Assembly: GCF_020740795.1 (NCBI RefSeq)
Contig: NC_067282.1
Span: forward strand, 126,785,132 to 126,849,131
DNA from: Apus apus
Taxonomy: Eukaryota > Chordata > Aves > Apodiformes > Apodidae
DNA length: 64,000 nucleotides
Direction: 5' to 3'
Shown here: piece by piece, positions 22,401-35,131 of the stretch
Layout: every line of letters starts with the position of its first letter
Position numbering within the stretch: the stretch's first letter is position 1
Made by a program: the position numbers and the translations under genes
The notes under the pieces: generated by a model
What the model was told of the DNA's origin: nothing
The model's database searches: none
What the model saw: only the letters and a program-made list of their open reading frames with translations

Positions 22401-24060
22401 CTACTCTCATAGAATCAAAACTGAAGCTCTCCAGTAGTGCCAGTGAAAGTAGGATCAAGCATCTAATATTTTCTTCCAGTGTAAATCCTTTATGTCTCTT
22501 TTGATGCTCTTTCCTGTCTTTCAGAAACTCAGTACTAATCCTCCAGGTGACAATTTATTGCTCCAGGGGAGTTTATTAGGTACTGTCATTGTTACCCAGC
22601 TGGAAGGATAAGGCTATTTTCCTTTACACTGTAATGCCTGAAGAGTAAAGTTTTGGTTACAGCCTCCAGACTTCATAGCATTGAAACCTAACGTTCAGGT
22701 CTTGGGTCCTGCATTTAACCAGACTGAATCTGTTCCATCTGATGACTTCATAATCTCTGTTCTACACTTCAGACTCTCACAACTCCTGCATGTCATCAGG
22801 CAGACAAATATCTTATAGAAAAGTGGACATTTGCATTCTTTGACTGAAACATGAGTTTTTAATACAAAATGCTTATGATAACAAGTGTCTGAAAGTGGAA
22901 AACCAGAGTAACTCAGAGATTTCTGTTTCATACTGGGTTAGAGTTGTTCGCCCTGTTTCCTGCTCCCCAGAAAACACACTATCCCCAAATTGTAGCCAGC
23001 ATATATAATTTTTCTGTGTCATTTCATTATATAATTTAGCTTTCTGTTTTTCTGCTTTTAAAACACCCACATTATGTATGGTTTAAATCTTTCATATTTG
23101 CTATCAAAAAACATGCTATTTGGAGACAGAAAATACTTTTCAAACTAAGCTTATGAATAGTAGCAAATTATCTTCAGTATTTCTGAAAGTGGATGGGCTT
23201 ATGAAAGTGCTGACCCAGTTCCAGCAGACAGATTCCCCCACTTCTTGCTTCAGACACTGTATGTTACTCTGCTTTTTGTACCTGTCACTTATCTATGATT
23301 GTTTTCTGCAGCTCAAAGAACAGCTGCCTTTCCATAGCTAGGATGACCATTTCAGTGCCAGCCTCTGTAAAGGACCTTTGGAAACTAGGCTAGGCTTGTC
23401 ATGTGGTGAAACTTGCCCAAAACTATCACTCAGACAAAATAAGATCTGGACTGCTTGGCCAGTTTAACACTTCAGATGATTCTGGGAAAAAAAACAACAA
23501 GGAAAGCACAAATAGCTGTTATGGGGAAAGCTCACCCAAAGATCTGAACTACTTCTGCACTGTTCCAAATGATTCAGGTATGCAACAACAACAAGAAATA
23601 AAGAAGAACTATTAACAATTTTACATCCTTGTAACACATGAGTGGCCCCCAAAAAAGACCATTAATTTGCTTTATATATGGAGAAAGCTAAAGCAGCCTG
23701 GGCTGACGAGACATGAGGTAGTTGGTGACTTACTGGGTATCTCAGGTGGCAGTAAATAGTTAAAACAACTGTGACTTGTGGAAGGAACTACATCCTCAAG
23801 TGTACAGTATCATACAGAAGGCTAAGCTTGAGTGGGAACTGCTACGTGTAAAAGCTGGGCCACCAGGCAGGACTGGGACACTTTCACCAGCTGGAGTAAG
23901 TGTACTTGTCACAACCAAAGCATTCTCAACTTGGGAAATCTTGCTTAATCTAATTTATTGCCCAGTTGGGATTACTGATTTGGATATTGAGATAAAAAAA
24001 GAAAACATAAATGTTTAAACAAATGTTTAGAGAAATATCTTTCATCCTCTTTCCCCCAGC
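19500..24060. other. Intergenic, no gene recognised
   Basis: About 4.6 kb of mostly AT-rich sequence with no open frame above about 85 residues. In mammals this interval (between GABARAPL1 and STYK1) holds KLR lectin genes and MAGOHB. I looked for C-type-lectin features (CPxxW, WxWxDG, WICEK-like) and MAGOH motifs on both strands and saw none. The only notable structure is the A/C-rich simple repeat at 22086-22205. Confidence 0.5.
22086..22205. repeat. (AAACC)n/(AACC)n simple repeat
   Basis: About six AAACC units (22090-22117), then interrupted A/C-rich DNA, then (AACC)n units (about 22141-22160) and a decaying tail. A low-complexity microsatellite. Confidence 0.9.
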
Positions 24061-24099
24061 TCAACTTTAGTCAAACACCACTCCCACCCCTTCCTGGTC

Positions 24100-24690
24100 C
24101 CAACTTACCTTGTTTTCACCAAGCATTATGCAGTCTCTCCCAATTCCTTCAGGGATGCAGTGGGCAGTGCAGGAGGCTGAGGTCAGCATGAAATAATTTC
24201 TCTCTGCCAGTCCATGTTTTTTACTCATTTTTTCTGCTCTGGTGTGGGCCACCCACAGACTGTAGTGCCTGTTCTGGCATGGGTTCTCCACAAGCCATAG
24301 TCCCTCAGGCATGTCTGTGCTTTGGCATGGAGATTCACCTTCCAAGGCTGCATCTCCAGCCATGTCCCCAGCAATGTCTTCTTGCTTGAGTCTCCTCATA
24401 TAACTCTTCCACTTCATGGGTGCTGTTCTTTGTGAAATCTCTTTGAGCAGGAGTGCCACATGCTCTGCCATGGATCTTCTGACAAGCTTTGACTGGCTGA
24501 GGTTGCAGGAGCACCATGGGCTGTTCACATCCACTTCAAGGTTAGATGGCAGTAGCAGTGACTGGCATGGAGCAGTTCCCTGCCTTCTCCCACACAGGGC
24601 ACCCCAGTAGCCCTCCATTACAGAAACCCTGTCAGTTATGCCCAGTACAGTGTTGTTGCCTTGAACCCATGGTGCCACTGACATTTATAC
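24100..24690 (-). mobile_element. LTR-like repeat with a long spurious ORF
   Basis: The minus strand carries an uninterrupted frame of 205 codons (24684-24067), and shorter frames overlap on the + strand. The wording (ctctgccatggatcttctga, gttctggcatgggttctcca) resembles avian ERV/LTR-derived repeats of the same style as the 18 kb block. The predicted protein has no recognisable domain or splice context. I call a degraded LTR-like repeat rather than a gene. Confidence is low because family membership cannot be tested here. Confidence 0.35.
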
Positions 24691-24699
24691 TAGAGTTTG

Positions 24700-26120
24700 T
24701 GGTTGGTGTGTGTGTGTGTTGTAGCTACAAATTGCCAGCCACCCTCTAATACTATCTCTCCTAGTAAACAAATCTGGGAGGCAGGCTCTGCCCAGGAATC
24801 CTTTGCAGAGAGGTCCCTTCAAGGAGACTGTTGTATTCTGGACAACCCAACACTAATGACAAAAACAGGAGAAAATGTCCATGCTGTGGGAGCAATTGAA
24901 GTGCAACACCTGAGTCAAGCGGAGTGTCAGTGCACCACAGCAAATTGCAGCTCATGCTACCAGGGATGTACTACTTGGATATGTTCTGCTTTCTGGAAAA
25001 ATATTGCAGGAAATTAAAGAGAATATTACAGTAAAATAATACGCTAAAATATTAATCTGCCTTAGCAGCTTTGGGATTTTTCCAGAGCTCAGATGTTGGT
25101 CCAAAAATGCACTTGATTCTGCTTTCTGGAATAGCTAAAGTTTTAATAAAAGGTATTTTCACCTGTGGCTGAGTTGGGGAAATGTTTCTTATAGGACATC
25201 CTCAAGGCAAAATAAGCTGAAATATTTTATAAGAAGCAAAAATATCTCAGTCACTGCAGTGGTGTTAAATAAATGTGGCTTCTCCATTTTATTAGGTAGA
25301 TGTATGGCCTTCAGTCTCTACTACTGGATTAGTGCTTTCACATCTTCTGAGGCCAAGAGAGTCTATGACATTTTATTCTAATAATGAAACACTGACACTC
25401 ATCTCCATAACATCCACAGCAAATGTACAGATTTTAAAATGCTATTTTTTTTTTTCTCTTTCTCAGTCAGGAAATGCTATCCCCAAAGGATAATATTTCC
25501 AAAAGTCAATTTTACCTGATTTTTATTTAGACAACCAGAGGTCTCAAAAACATCAAGATTTATTTCTGCTATGTCATATGACTATGTCTTTAAAAATACT
25601 ACAAAACAAATTACTACTGGAAGTCTATGTTGCAATTATTTCAACATTTTCAGGATTGAGTTGGATTTCAGCCCTGAAGATATAGAGCTAAATGTCTAAA
25701 TTCTTTCAAAATTACACTTAGGCACCTGCATAATTTGAATCCTCTTGTAAATTTTGTGAAAAGTGTTCATAATAAAATAGAAGAGCAGATACTAAATACT
25801 TGTAAATTGGCAGAAAATCCAACAAAATGCAAATGACAAAAAGAAAATGCACTTTCTTTTTTCCCCAGTCTTGCACTGTGATTTGATTTTTGTTCCAGAA
25901 AAAGAAGGCACTGATAAATATAAATATATCAATGAGCTTTGAAGACAGCTGTTGCTCAAAGACAATTCAGCAGTGTTTACTTGGCAGTACATCAAGAATC
26001 AGAGCTACCTTCTTGTTGCTGTTTCTGACAAATAAATAAGAGGTTTTCCAGTCTGCAAATGGCAGAACATCAAAATGTTACAGTGCTGTGTTCCCAGAGA
26101 TGATGAGAGGTTTATTTCAG
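24700..26120. other. Intergenic, no gene recognised
   Basis: AT-rich sequence with a short GT run near 24705-24718 and no credible coding exon. The longest frame (about 24697-25017, +) has no known motif. Confidence 0.45.
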
Positions 26121-26126
26121 TAATTT

Positions 26127-26490
26127 CAGAATCACAGAATCATTTAGGTTGGAAAAGACCTTCAATATCATCGACTCCAACCACTAACCCTACTCTACCA
26201 AGCCCAGCACTAAGCCATGTCTCAAGGCGCCACATTTAGCCAACTTCTAAACACATCCAGGGATGGTGACTCAACCACCTCCCTGGGCAGCATGTTCCAA
26301 TGTCTGATGACCCTTTCAGTGAAAAAGTTCTTCCTAATGTCTAGTCTAAACCTCCCCTGGTGCACCTTGAGGCCATTTCCTCTTGTTCTATCACCACTTA
26401 CTTGAGAGAAGAGACTAGCGCCTACCTCTTCACAGCATCCTTTCAGGTAGTTGTAGAGGTTCCGTTTCTTCAGATTAAATAGCCCCAGAT
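26127..26490 (-). mobile_element. CR1 LINE 3' fragment
   Basis: Reverse-oriented CR1 tail: the + strand opens with CAGAATCACAGAATCATTTAGG and runs through the complement of the 3' UTR (gtgaaaaagttcttcctaat). It stops abruptly at 26490 in the LGLF-encoding region, exactly where the next CR1 terminus begins, so two copies lie head to tail. Confidence 0.9.
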
Positions 26491-28735
26491 CATAGAATCA
26501 TAGAATCATAGGGGTTGGAAAGGACCTCTGAAGATCATCAAGTCCAATCTCCCTGCTGCAGGAACACCTAGGGAAGATCACACAGGACCACAACCAGACA
26601 GGTCTTGAAGCCATCCACAACCTCTCTGGGCAGCCTGTCCCAGTGCTCCATCACACTCACAGTAAAGAAGTTTTTCCTCATGTTGAGATGGAACTTCCAG
26701 TGTTGCAACTTGGTGCTGTTTCCCCTCGTCCTATCACAGGGCACAACTGAAAAGAGATTGGCCCATTCTTGACATCCACCCTTCAGATATTTGTAGACAT
26801 TAATAAGGTCCCCTCTTCTCAAGACTAAACGGTCCCAGGTCTCTGAGCCTTTCCTTGTATGACAGATGTTCCGGTCCTTTAGCCTTGTACCTCTCCATTA
26901 GACTCTTCCCAGTATACACCTATCCCACTTGAACTGGACACAATACTCCAGATGTGGTCTTATGAGGGCAGAGCAGAGGGGGAGGAGAACCTCCCTTGAC
27001 CTGTTGGCCACACTGTTTTTGATACACCCCAAGATACTATTGTTTCTCTTGGCCACAAGGGCACATTGCTGTCCCATGGATAACTTGTGCACCAGGACTT
27101 CAAGGTCCTTTTCCATGGGGCCTAATCTATATTGGTGCATGGTGTTTTCTCTCCCCAGGTGCAGGACTCTACTTTTTGTTGAACCTCATTAGGTTAATCT
27201 TTGCCCAGCTCTCCAGTCTGTCTAGAATTTGCTGAATGGCTACACAGCCTTCAGGTTTATCAGCCAATCTTCCCAGTTTCGTATCATCAGAAAAGTTGCT
27301 GAGGATACACTCCATCCCCTCATCCAGGTCATTGATGAAGATGTTGACTAAGACTGGGCCCAGTACTGACAGCTGGGGAACACCACTAGTCACAGGCCTC
27401 ACAGGCCTCAGTTGCCACAGAGGCAATTGGACTCTTCACTGTTGATCTTCTAATCATTAGCTCTTCTAACTCACACTTCCTGAGCTTATCCACAAGGATG
27501 TTGTGGGAGACAGTGTCAAAAGCCTTGCTAAAGTAGAGGAGGATAACATCCCTGCATCTATCCATTCTGTCATGTCATCATAGAACACTATCAGATTAGT
27601 CAGACATGACTTCCCCATGGTGAATCCATGCTGGCTACTCCTGATAACCTTCTTTTCTTCCATGTGCTTAGAGATGACCCCTAGAATGAGCTGCTCCATC
27701 ATCTTTTCAGCGATGAAGGTGAGGCTGAAGGGTCTGTAGTTACCTGGTCCTGTTTCTTGCCCTTCTTGAAGACTGGAGTAACATTAGCTTTCCTCCAGTC
27801 CTCAGGCACCTCTCCCCTTTTCCAGGACTTTTCAAAGATGATGGAGAGCAGTCTAGCGATGGCTTCTGCCAGTTCCCTTAGCACACATGGGTGCAGCATC
27901 CCATCACGGCCCATGGATTTGTATATGTCCAGCTTCCTTAACTGATATTTAACCCAATCTTCTTCAATCAAGGTGAAATTTTGTTCACTCCTGACTTCTT
28001 CTGTGGTCTGGAAGGTTTGGGAATCCTGAGGGTTGGCCTTAGCGGTAAAGACCAAGGCAAAAAGGGCATTAAGTAACTCTGCCTTCTCTGTATCCTCTGT
28101 CACCAGGGCACCTGCTTCATTCAGCAGTGGGCCCACATTTCCGCCGGTCTTCCTTTTACCTCCAATGTACTTGAAGAAGCCTTTCTTGTTGTGCTTGACT
28201 TCCCTTGCCAGTTTTAATTCTAAGGAGGCCTTAGCTTTCCTTCTTGCATCCCTACACTCTGACCACATCCTTGCATTCATCCCAAATGGTCAACCCTTTC
28301 TTTCTTGATCTATACACTTCTTCCTTCCACTTAAGTTTGTTCAGAAGTTCCCTGCTCAACCATGCAGGTCTCTTGGCTCTCTTACTCGATTTCTTAGTCT
28401 TTGGGACACTTTGATCTTGAGCTTGGATGAGGTGGTGCTTGAATATTAACCAACTCTCTTGTGCCCCTTTCCTTCCAGTACCCTACCCAATTAGATTTCT
28501 CCAAGCAGTTCCTGCTGGCCTATCTTTCCTAAAAAGGATGTACTCATGCATGACAACATTCCAGTCATGTGAGCTATCCCACCATGTCTCAGTGATTGCA
28601 ATGAGATCATAGTTGTGTCACCGCACACAGATGTCTAGTTCTTTCTGTTTATTCCCCATGCTGCATGCATTAGCCTTATTTTGTTCATTGTCTTCTAGTT
28701 CTCTCCTAAATGTTTTACTCAATTACCCTTCACAT
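26491..28735 (-). mobile_element. Long CR1 LINE with endonuclease and RT remnants
   Basis: Longest CR1 in the window, about 2.25 kb. Its 3' terminus is at 26491 on the + strand (CATAGAATCATAGAATCATA). On the minus strand it runs from the endonuclease domain (TWWDSSHDWN and LFRKDRPAGTAW, encoded near 28510-28600) through the linker ORF at 28280-27699 (KSMGRDGMLHPCVLRELAE). It continues into RT ([36 protein letters not shown]; the FADD position reads FSDD at about 27290) and then the 3' region. Several frameshifts make it inactive. Confidence 0.92.
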
Positions 28736-28739
28736 CGTC

Positions 28740-29940
28740 ATGGCAATACCACCCTGTTACCTATAATCCCTATTAGCTTGTGGGCTCAGAATATCTCTTA
28801 AGAAAAAGGACCATCCCTGTGATAACTGTTCACTCCCCCACCCTGCCACAAATTTCCTGTGTGATGTCAGGCAAAAAATTTAGTCTGCCTCCATGTGCCC
28901 CCACTGTCAAAGAGGTTAATTGATAGCACTGTGGTATCACAATGGTCAAAGTGAGCTTGTATGGCTATTATAATGACTACTCACAGAAGGACTAGATAGA
29001 GAGACAGGAAGGTAAACAGGCATAGCTTCATCAGGTACTCAGCTTTGCTACATGCAGCTACAGTTCTATTGGTTGTGACAACAGTCTGAATGCTTGAGTA
29101 CCTGCTGGAGCCACCACATACCTCATCTACGAGAAACTTTTTCTGCAATACTTTTGGTATTAGTTTAAGATGTCTGTATCTTTTTCATCATGCTTTGGAA
29201 CAACTGTGTTATTCCAGTGCTGGGCTTCCCACACAGTTCTGCTGGGTTCACTCATATCCTGCAGCCCTTTCACTAGTCTGTTCTTACTCTCCCATCACAC
29301 CTTGCTTTGCCAGGCTACTACCTCCATCTGCACTCCACAAACTGCCCATCAGTTTTGCCTCCCTCCTGTTCTCTCAGTCCAATCCACTCCTAGTCAGAAA
29401 GGTCTTACTTTTCCAGCCTCTAATTTTCACTTTCAATTGCAAAGGATAGAGGAAGAGTGACTGTTGTTTCTTCTTTGAAATATGGCTGTAGGTATTGAGC
29501 TCCTTTTCTCCACTTTGCATTCTCTGCGCTCTGTAGATATAACAGTTTAGTGGCTGCAGACTGCAGCACCTTTTTTGAGTGCTCCAGTTTCCTTCTGTGC
29601 TTTTTCCATTCTGTGTTTCCCTATTGATTTCCACTTCCCAGTGGCTATTTTTGCCACATGGTTGTTGATTCCACTGTTACATGGGGTACAACTGAAGATA
29701 CAGAGTGAGTTTGGACATGGCAATATGTGGCCAGTGCAGCATGTGAAGATGTACGTGTGTTTAATGCACCAGAAAAGATGCACATGTGTACAAGTGTGTC
29801 TGGGGTGCGCTTGGCATGGGATTTCCAGCATAAGGTGTAGGACGCAGCCTACACTTGTGTCAGCATGGTCAAGGTGGTATGTTCACAGACGTGTATTTGT
29901 GGGAATGACAAGCAATGACTTTGCCTGTTTGATGTGATGC
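28740..29940. other. Intergenic, nothing recognised
   Basis: About 1.2 kb between CR1 copies. Several overlapping frames of 60-120 residues exist on both strands but lack domains, conserved motifs or splice context. Confidence 0.4.
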
Positions 29941-29942
29941 AT

Positions 29943-30402
29943 TTGATACATCTGGAGCCCTCAACACAGGAAGGACATAGAGCTCTTGGAGTGAGTCCAG
30001 AGGAGGGCCACAAAGATATCAGAGGGCTGGAGCACCTCTCCTATGAAGACAGGCTGAGGGAGCTGGGGATGTTCAGACTGCAGAAGCAAAGTCTCTGAGG
30101 AGACCTCCTAGGGGGCCTACAGGAAAGCTGGGGAGAGACAAGGGATATTGGTTTTAAACTGGAAGAGGGGAGGTTTAGGTTAGATAGGAAGACATTTTTA
30201 AGTGTGAGAGTGGTGAGACACTGGTACAGGTTACCCAGGGAGGTTGTAGAAGTTCCATGCCTGGAAATATTCAAGGTGAGGTTGGACAGGGCTTCGAGCA
30301 ATATGGTCTATTGGAAGGTGTGCCTGCCCGTGGCAGGGGGTTTGGAACTAGATGATCTTTAAGGCCGCTTCCCATCCAAACCATTCTATGATTCTATGAT
30401 TT
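29943..30402 (+). mobile_element. CR1 LINE 3' fragment
   Basis: 5'-truncated copy starting in the ORF2 end (ctggagccctcaacacagga) with the 3' UTR phrase gagacactggtacaggttac and the terminus CCATTCTATGATTCTATGAT at about 30401. Non-coding. Confidence 0.9.
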
Positions 30403-30404
30403 CC

Positions 30405-33400
30405 AGCCCTGCTCACTGTATGCTTGGCAGTAACATGTCTTCTAACCACAAGTAATGGAGCTATGTGGTGCAGCTGCATCAGTGCACATCTCACTCATCT
30501 CCTGTGTGAGAGAAGGTGGCTGGGCAGGCAATGACATTGAAGAGTAAGGTAAGCTTTCTGTTCCTGCTAATCTTGTTGCACCCTGAGGGGAGGATGTGCC
30601 ACTGAAGGAAGACTACAATATTGGGAGAGAGAAGAGGCGGAGCGAGGCCCAGCTACAAGCTGAAGGAGAAATAGAGGGTTTACTTTACGAAGGAGGATTC
30701 TAAGTTTGGTCAAGGATATACACCATCAACTCCTGATCTTCCAGACACGTTAAGGAGACATTCTCAAGTACCACAGGCCACCCTCTTGCAGACCCCGTGC
30801 TTCCAAACAGCTTCATCAGTCCTTTGGGAACAGCATCCACAGATGTTGAGCACTGGCAGTAGATATCATACCTGGTAAAGCAAGCCAGGTTTCCAGCAAG
30901 AAAGAAACAGGCTGCAGATTTTTTTGGCAGCTGTGAGACTTGCCATGTACACATTTCATGTGCTGAGAACACTGAAGGGGGATGCTTTTACCCCAACATA
31001 CAGCAAAAAGTTACAACCTCAGCAAACACTAGGGAATGTCCTGCTAATGGTAACAGGGATTGCTACCTCCTGAAAGCTCTCTAGGTTCCTAAGCAGTGTG
31101 TGCACACTGCAGGAGACTGCTCAGATGGTTAGTAAGGATTTGTAGCAAAACAACAAAATAGGGTCCTGAGGTCTGACAAAGATTCCTTTAAGCTGGGGCA
31201 GGGAATTTACAGGAGATAAATCAGATATTTTTTTCCTTCAGCTGATAATCCAGTACATTCAACCTTAATGGAGTTCTAGCATTGTCCTCACTTGAAAGTT
31301 AGGATCTTTATGTTCTGCTGCTGCTTTCACATATCACTGTTTATAGTGTTTATTAACAACCTTTTAATTCCAAGAACAACATGACACGCAGATGACACTG
31401 GCCAGAGTGCAAAATCAGGGAAAATCAGTCCCTTACTGTACAGAAAGGTACTGCAAGATCCAGCTTCTTCAGGAGAATATTAACTCATTCCTGTAACACA
31501 TGTACATCCAGGCATGAGCTGTGTGTTGGAAGGCCTGCATGCTTCCAGGAACACAAATACGATGCGACTTGACACATCCTCCAAAGGATTAGCAGTGCAA
31601 GCTGGAGCAGCTGCTTTTCGTGGTCAGTCATGGTCAGCTCTGCCTGGGTCAGTCCTGTGACTGCCTGCCAGCAATGAGCTCTCCAGACACTCTGTTTCTC
31701 ATCCTGGGGGAGTGTTTATCTCAGATTGAGTGACAGGAATGAGCTGGAGTTTCTCCCTCTGGTAGTCTTATTTCTGTTTTAATCAGTGTTTTTTCCATCT
31801 CAGACATTATTGTTTCATGGAAGCCTTCAGCATAATTTGGAACCTTTGATGGTAGCCCAGATATCCTTCAAGATGATGTTGTCAGACCATAACGCCCCAG
31901 GCCATCTCTTTCCTTAGGTAGTATCTTCTTCAGGATAATGCTTTCCTCTAAAGCAAGCATCAGGATGACTGGAGAGAGGATCCCAGGTGCAGTGATAGTG
32001 ACCAAGGGAGAGTATTAATTACTTAACCTCTCTTAACCAGCTGAACCTGTAGTTTTTGCATAGGCTTTGCTCCAATCCTGTTTCCATTACCCTCTGAATA
32101 AAGGTGACAGCCTTTGAGCACAGACCATTATTTCACATGTGGACCAGGCAAATCATATTCAGCAAATGCACTCACCTGCAGTTCCTTTCAGCAATGGCCC
32201 TGACACAAAAATGCAAAGCAGCCTGGCAGGTACAAGGCATACAAACATCACTGTTGCACCATTTTCCTAGGAAAGGGGTGAGAGGGGCAGTGGGAGAGGC
32301 CTGCTTCGATGTGGAAACAACTCCATAGCAGTTTTCTACTTGAGCCCGTAGACCATACCACAGCCAAGACAGCAAAACATGCACTATGTTTGAAGCTGAA
32401 ATTCAAATTATTTTAGCTGATAGTGTATGCTTTTAGCTGATCTCTGCCCATCTGGCTGGAGTCACTGCACCCTTCTACCATACAGGAGTAGCTTGTTTTA
32501 GGCACGATGGTGGAAATCAGCATAGAAACTACTGCTATGGGCTGGCTCCAAGTTCACACGGTGCAGGATGAGTTCCTGCCTCTCCCTCGGCACTAGCAAC
32601 AAAAACACACACTGTGGCTTCACCCTGCATGCAGTGGGGAAAAGAAGATCCTGTAAGGCCTAACAATTTTTATTCCTGTGAGTTTCAGTGATGTTAACTC
32701 CTGACTTCAGTGCTTAAAGCAACCCTCTAACTCAGCTAGTGGCTGGGCAAGAGCTCAGCCACTGGATAGTTGCTCCTCCACAGCATCAGCACAGCCTGCT
32801 TTGACTGCTACTGTGGCACAAACCCACAGGTGACAAGGAGGAAGGAAGAGGCAGAACAAGCAGAACTTCCCCAGCCTATTGCCACCTGCCGAGATGACAG
32901 CACACATCCTTTTCCTCCTTAGGTGCCACAGGTGCCTGGCACAGATTTGTGGCACTGAGCAAATGGCGCCTGCTGGTCTTGCCAGCTCCCAGCAGGGCTC
33001 CTTCTCTCTCAGCAAACAAATACCCACCAGGAAAAGCAGCCTAGATCTGCTGCCACAGCAGGCTTACTTTTCATAGAGTCCCAGATATCCTTATCTCTGT
33101 TTTTACTATCTTTAGAGGGCCCTGAGGCATGAAGGGGCCTCCCTGGGGCCTCCCTGACACCCTCTGCCCACAGATGAGAGTCCCACCTGAGCCTGAACAG
33201 TCACAAGATAGTGAGGGCTGGTGGCTCCCTGAGGGGCAGCAGGACATCCTGGGACCCACCCTACAGCAGCCAATGTCGGGAGTGAGGCAGGAATGGTAGC
33301 CAGGCCCAGCCACCAGTCCTGACCATAAGGCTTGTCATGGTGATGAGGTGGTCAAGATGGGAATCCCACCGGCAGGGCAGGGCAGGGCAAGCCCCAGCCA

Positions 33401-33840
33401 TGGCAGGGCTGTGGTGGGCTGAAGACTGGCCCTGATGTGGAAGCACTCAGCAAAGGCTGACGGCCCTGGGGGCCTGTGATGGAGCCCTGAGTCGTGGGCA
33501 GGGTGAAGGATGGCCCTGGGGGCTGAGCAAGAACAGTGAGGGCTGGTGGTGCCCTTGGGACCCCATCAGCTGGCTAGGACTGGCAAAATAGTATAGAATG
33601 CCTCACTGCATCCATTGTGCACCTTAACACCTCGTGTCATCCAGGTCTACTGAAAGTTCATGTTGGTGGCACAGCAAGACATGGCCAAGGGGGTGTGTGT
33701 GACGACATAACAAAATAAAGGAGAAACATGACTTGTGTTGGACAGGACAGAGGAAATCTGGAGTTCTGGGAAAAAGTAGTTTTGACAAAGTCACCCCTTT
33801 GTTTACAAGCACATGTGGGGAAAAATACTACAGTCACTCA
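30405..33840. other. Intergenic, no gene recognised
   Basis: Mixed-composition sequence. A Cys-containing frame of 90 residues lies on the minus strand at 30972-30700, with no family I recognise. From about 33100 to 33560 the DNA is GC-richer with degenerate internal repeats (gtgagggctggtgg at about 33210 and 33536; ggccctgggggc twice) and a short (GGGCA)n run near 33375-33390. No coding exon is supported. Confidence 0.4.
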
Positions 33841-33872
33841 TTTGGGAGCAAGCCTGTGATTTTCAAATGCAT

Positions 33873-33878
33873 CTTTAT
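33873..33878 (-). terminator. Candidate GABARAPL1 poly(A) signal
   Basis: TTTATT on the + strand, i.e. AATAAA on the minus strand, in the context CAATCAATAAAGATGCAT. By eye it is the first canonical AATAAA on the minus strand after the GABARAPL1 stop at 38599. If used, the 3' UTR would be about 4.7 kb and include two CR1 copies. A non-canonical earlier site is equally possible. Confidence 0.35.
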
Positions 33879-34589
33879 TGATTGGTTGATTTAGCTCAAG
33901 TAGTATGAACTTGACAAGAACCTGAAGCTAAACAACACAAAAAAACAATTACCACTATTACCTCACACAGTAACAGACTAATGCAAAAAACAGAAGAAAA
34001 TACAACAACCCAGCTAAAAGAACCATGAAATAACTAAATTAATCTGTAAACTCTACGTGTAACAAACGGCTGAGATTAGTCCCACACGTCATTATAAACC
34101 CAGCAGGAGGGAAGAGGAGGTCTGAACACAAAACCAAGCACGTCAGATGTCAATTCTTTCTCCCCTGAGTGTGCCTAAGCACTGGCCCATTTGAGACAAC
34201 ACACAACCATGTGCTTGGCAGCACATGTGTGAACAAGTGAGACAGAAGCAGAGATGCACACCATCTGCCCACATTATGCCTTTTACCTTAGAAAGCCTCC
34301 TTTGTCTGTTCTCTGCTTTGGAACATTCAAAGCTTCTCAAAACAAGAGACAGATATGGATTTGAACCCAAAGGATGTGAAAAGAGCCTGGTAATTGAAGG
34401 AGAGTAGGCCAAAAATAGAGAACTGAGCACTACAGGCAGAAATTGAAGTTAGTAGGTAAAACTCATCTAAACACATTCATTCCAGATAAGCACATGATGG
34501 AACAGCAAACCTGGATTTCAGGAAGAAAAACTGGGGAATACTAACCCACTCATTTCATCCTTTGCTTCCCCATTTTTTTCCCCCTCCAC

Positions 34590-35079
34590 TCTTGTGAGAC
34601 CCCACCTGGAGTACTGAGTCCAGTTCTGAAGCCCCCAACATACGAAGGACATGGAGCTCCTGAAGTAAGTCCAGAGGAGGGCCACAGAGATGATCAGAGG
34701 GCTGGAGCACCTCTGCTATGAAGACAGGCTGAGAGAGCTGGGGTTGTTCAGCCCGGAGAAGGCTGTGAGGAAGCCTTATGGAGGCTTTCCAGCACCTGAA
34801 GGCGGCCCACAAGAAAGCTGGGGAAATACTTTTTGCAAAGGCATGTAGCAATAGGACAAGGGTTATTGGTTTTAAATTGTAAGAGGGTAGATTTAGGTTA
34901 GACATTAGTAAGAAATTCTTTAGTGTGAGGGTGGATCCCTAGAAGTGTTCAAGGCCAGACTGGAGGAGGCTTTGAGCAACCTGCTCTAGTGGGAGGTATC
35001 CCTGCCCATGCAGGGAGTTTGGAACTAGATGATCTTTAAGGGCTCTTCCAACCCAAACCATTTTACGATTCTATGATTT
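34590..35079 (+). mobile_element. CR1 LINE 3' fragment
   Basis: Truncated CR1 from TGTGAGACCCCACCTGG through the 3' UTR to ACCATTTTACGATTCTATGA. It ends about 53 bases from the 3' end of the oppositely oriented CR1 that follows, so the pair is tail to tail. Confidence 0.9.
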
Positions 35080-35131
35080 GCTGTCTGCCCATTATGACTC
35101 CTCTGTCTGCACCCTTTGCACTCACTCCCCC

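Noticed and set aside
23403-23615. Possible exon ending at a GATTCAG|GTATGC donor
   Set aside because: Only splice-site resemblance; the translation is not recognisable and no adjoining exons fit.
24067-24684. 205-codon open frame on the minus strand, longest outside CR1
   Set aside because: No domain or splice context; open frames overlap on the other strand, and the wording resembles avian LTR-like repeats.
30700-30972. Cys-containing 90-codon minus-strand frame considered as a lectin-like exon
   Set aside because: Lacks the CPxxW, WxWxDG and WICEK-type motifs of C-type lectin domains and has no partner exons.
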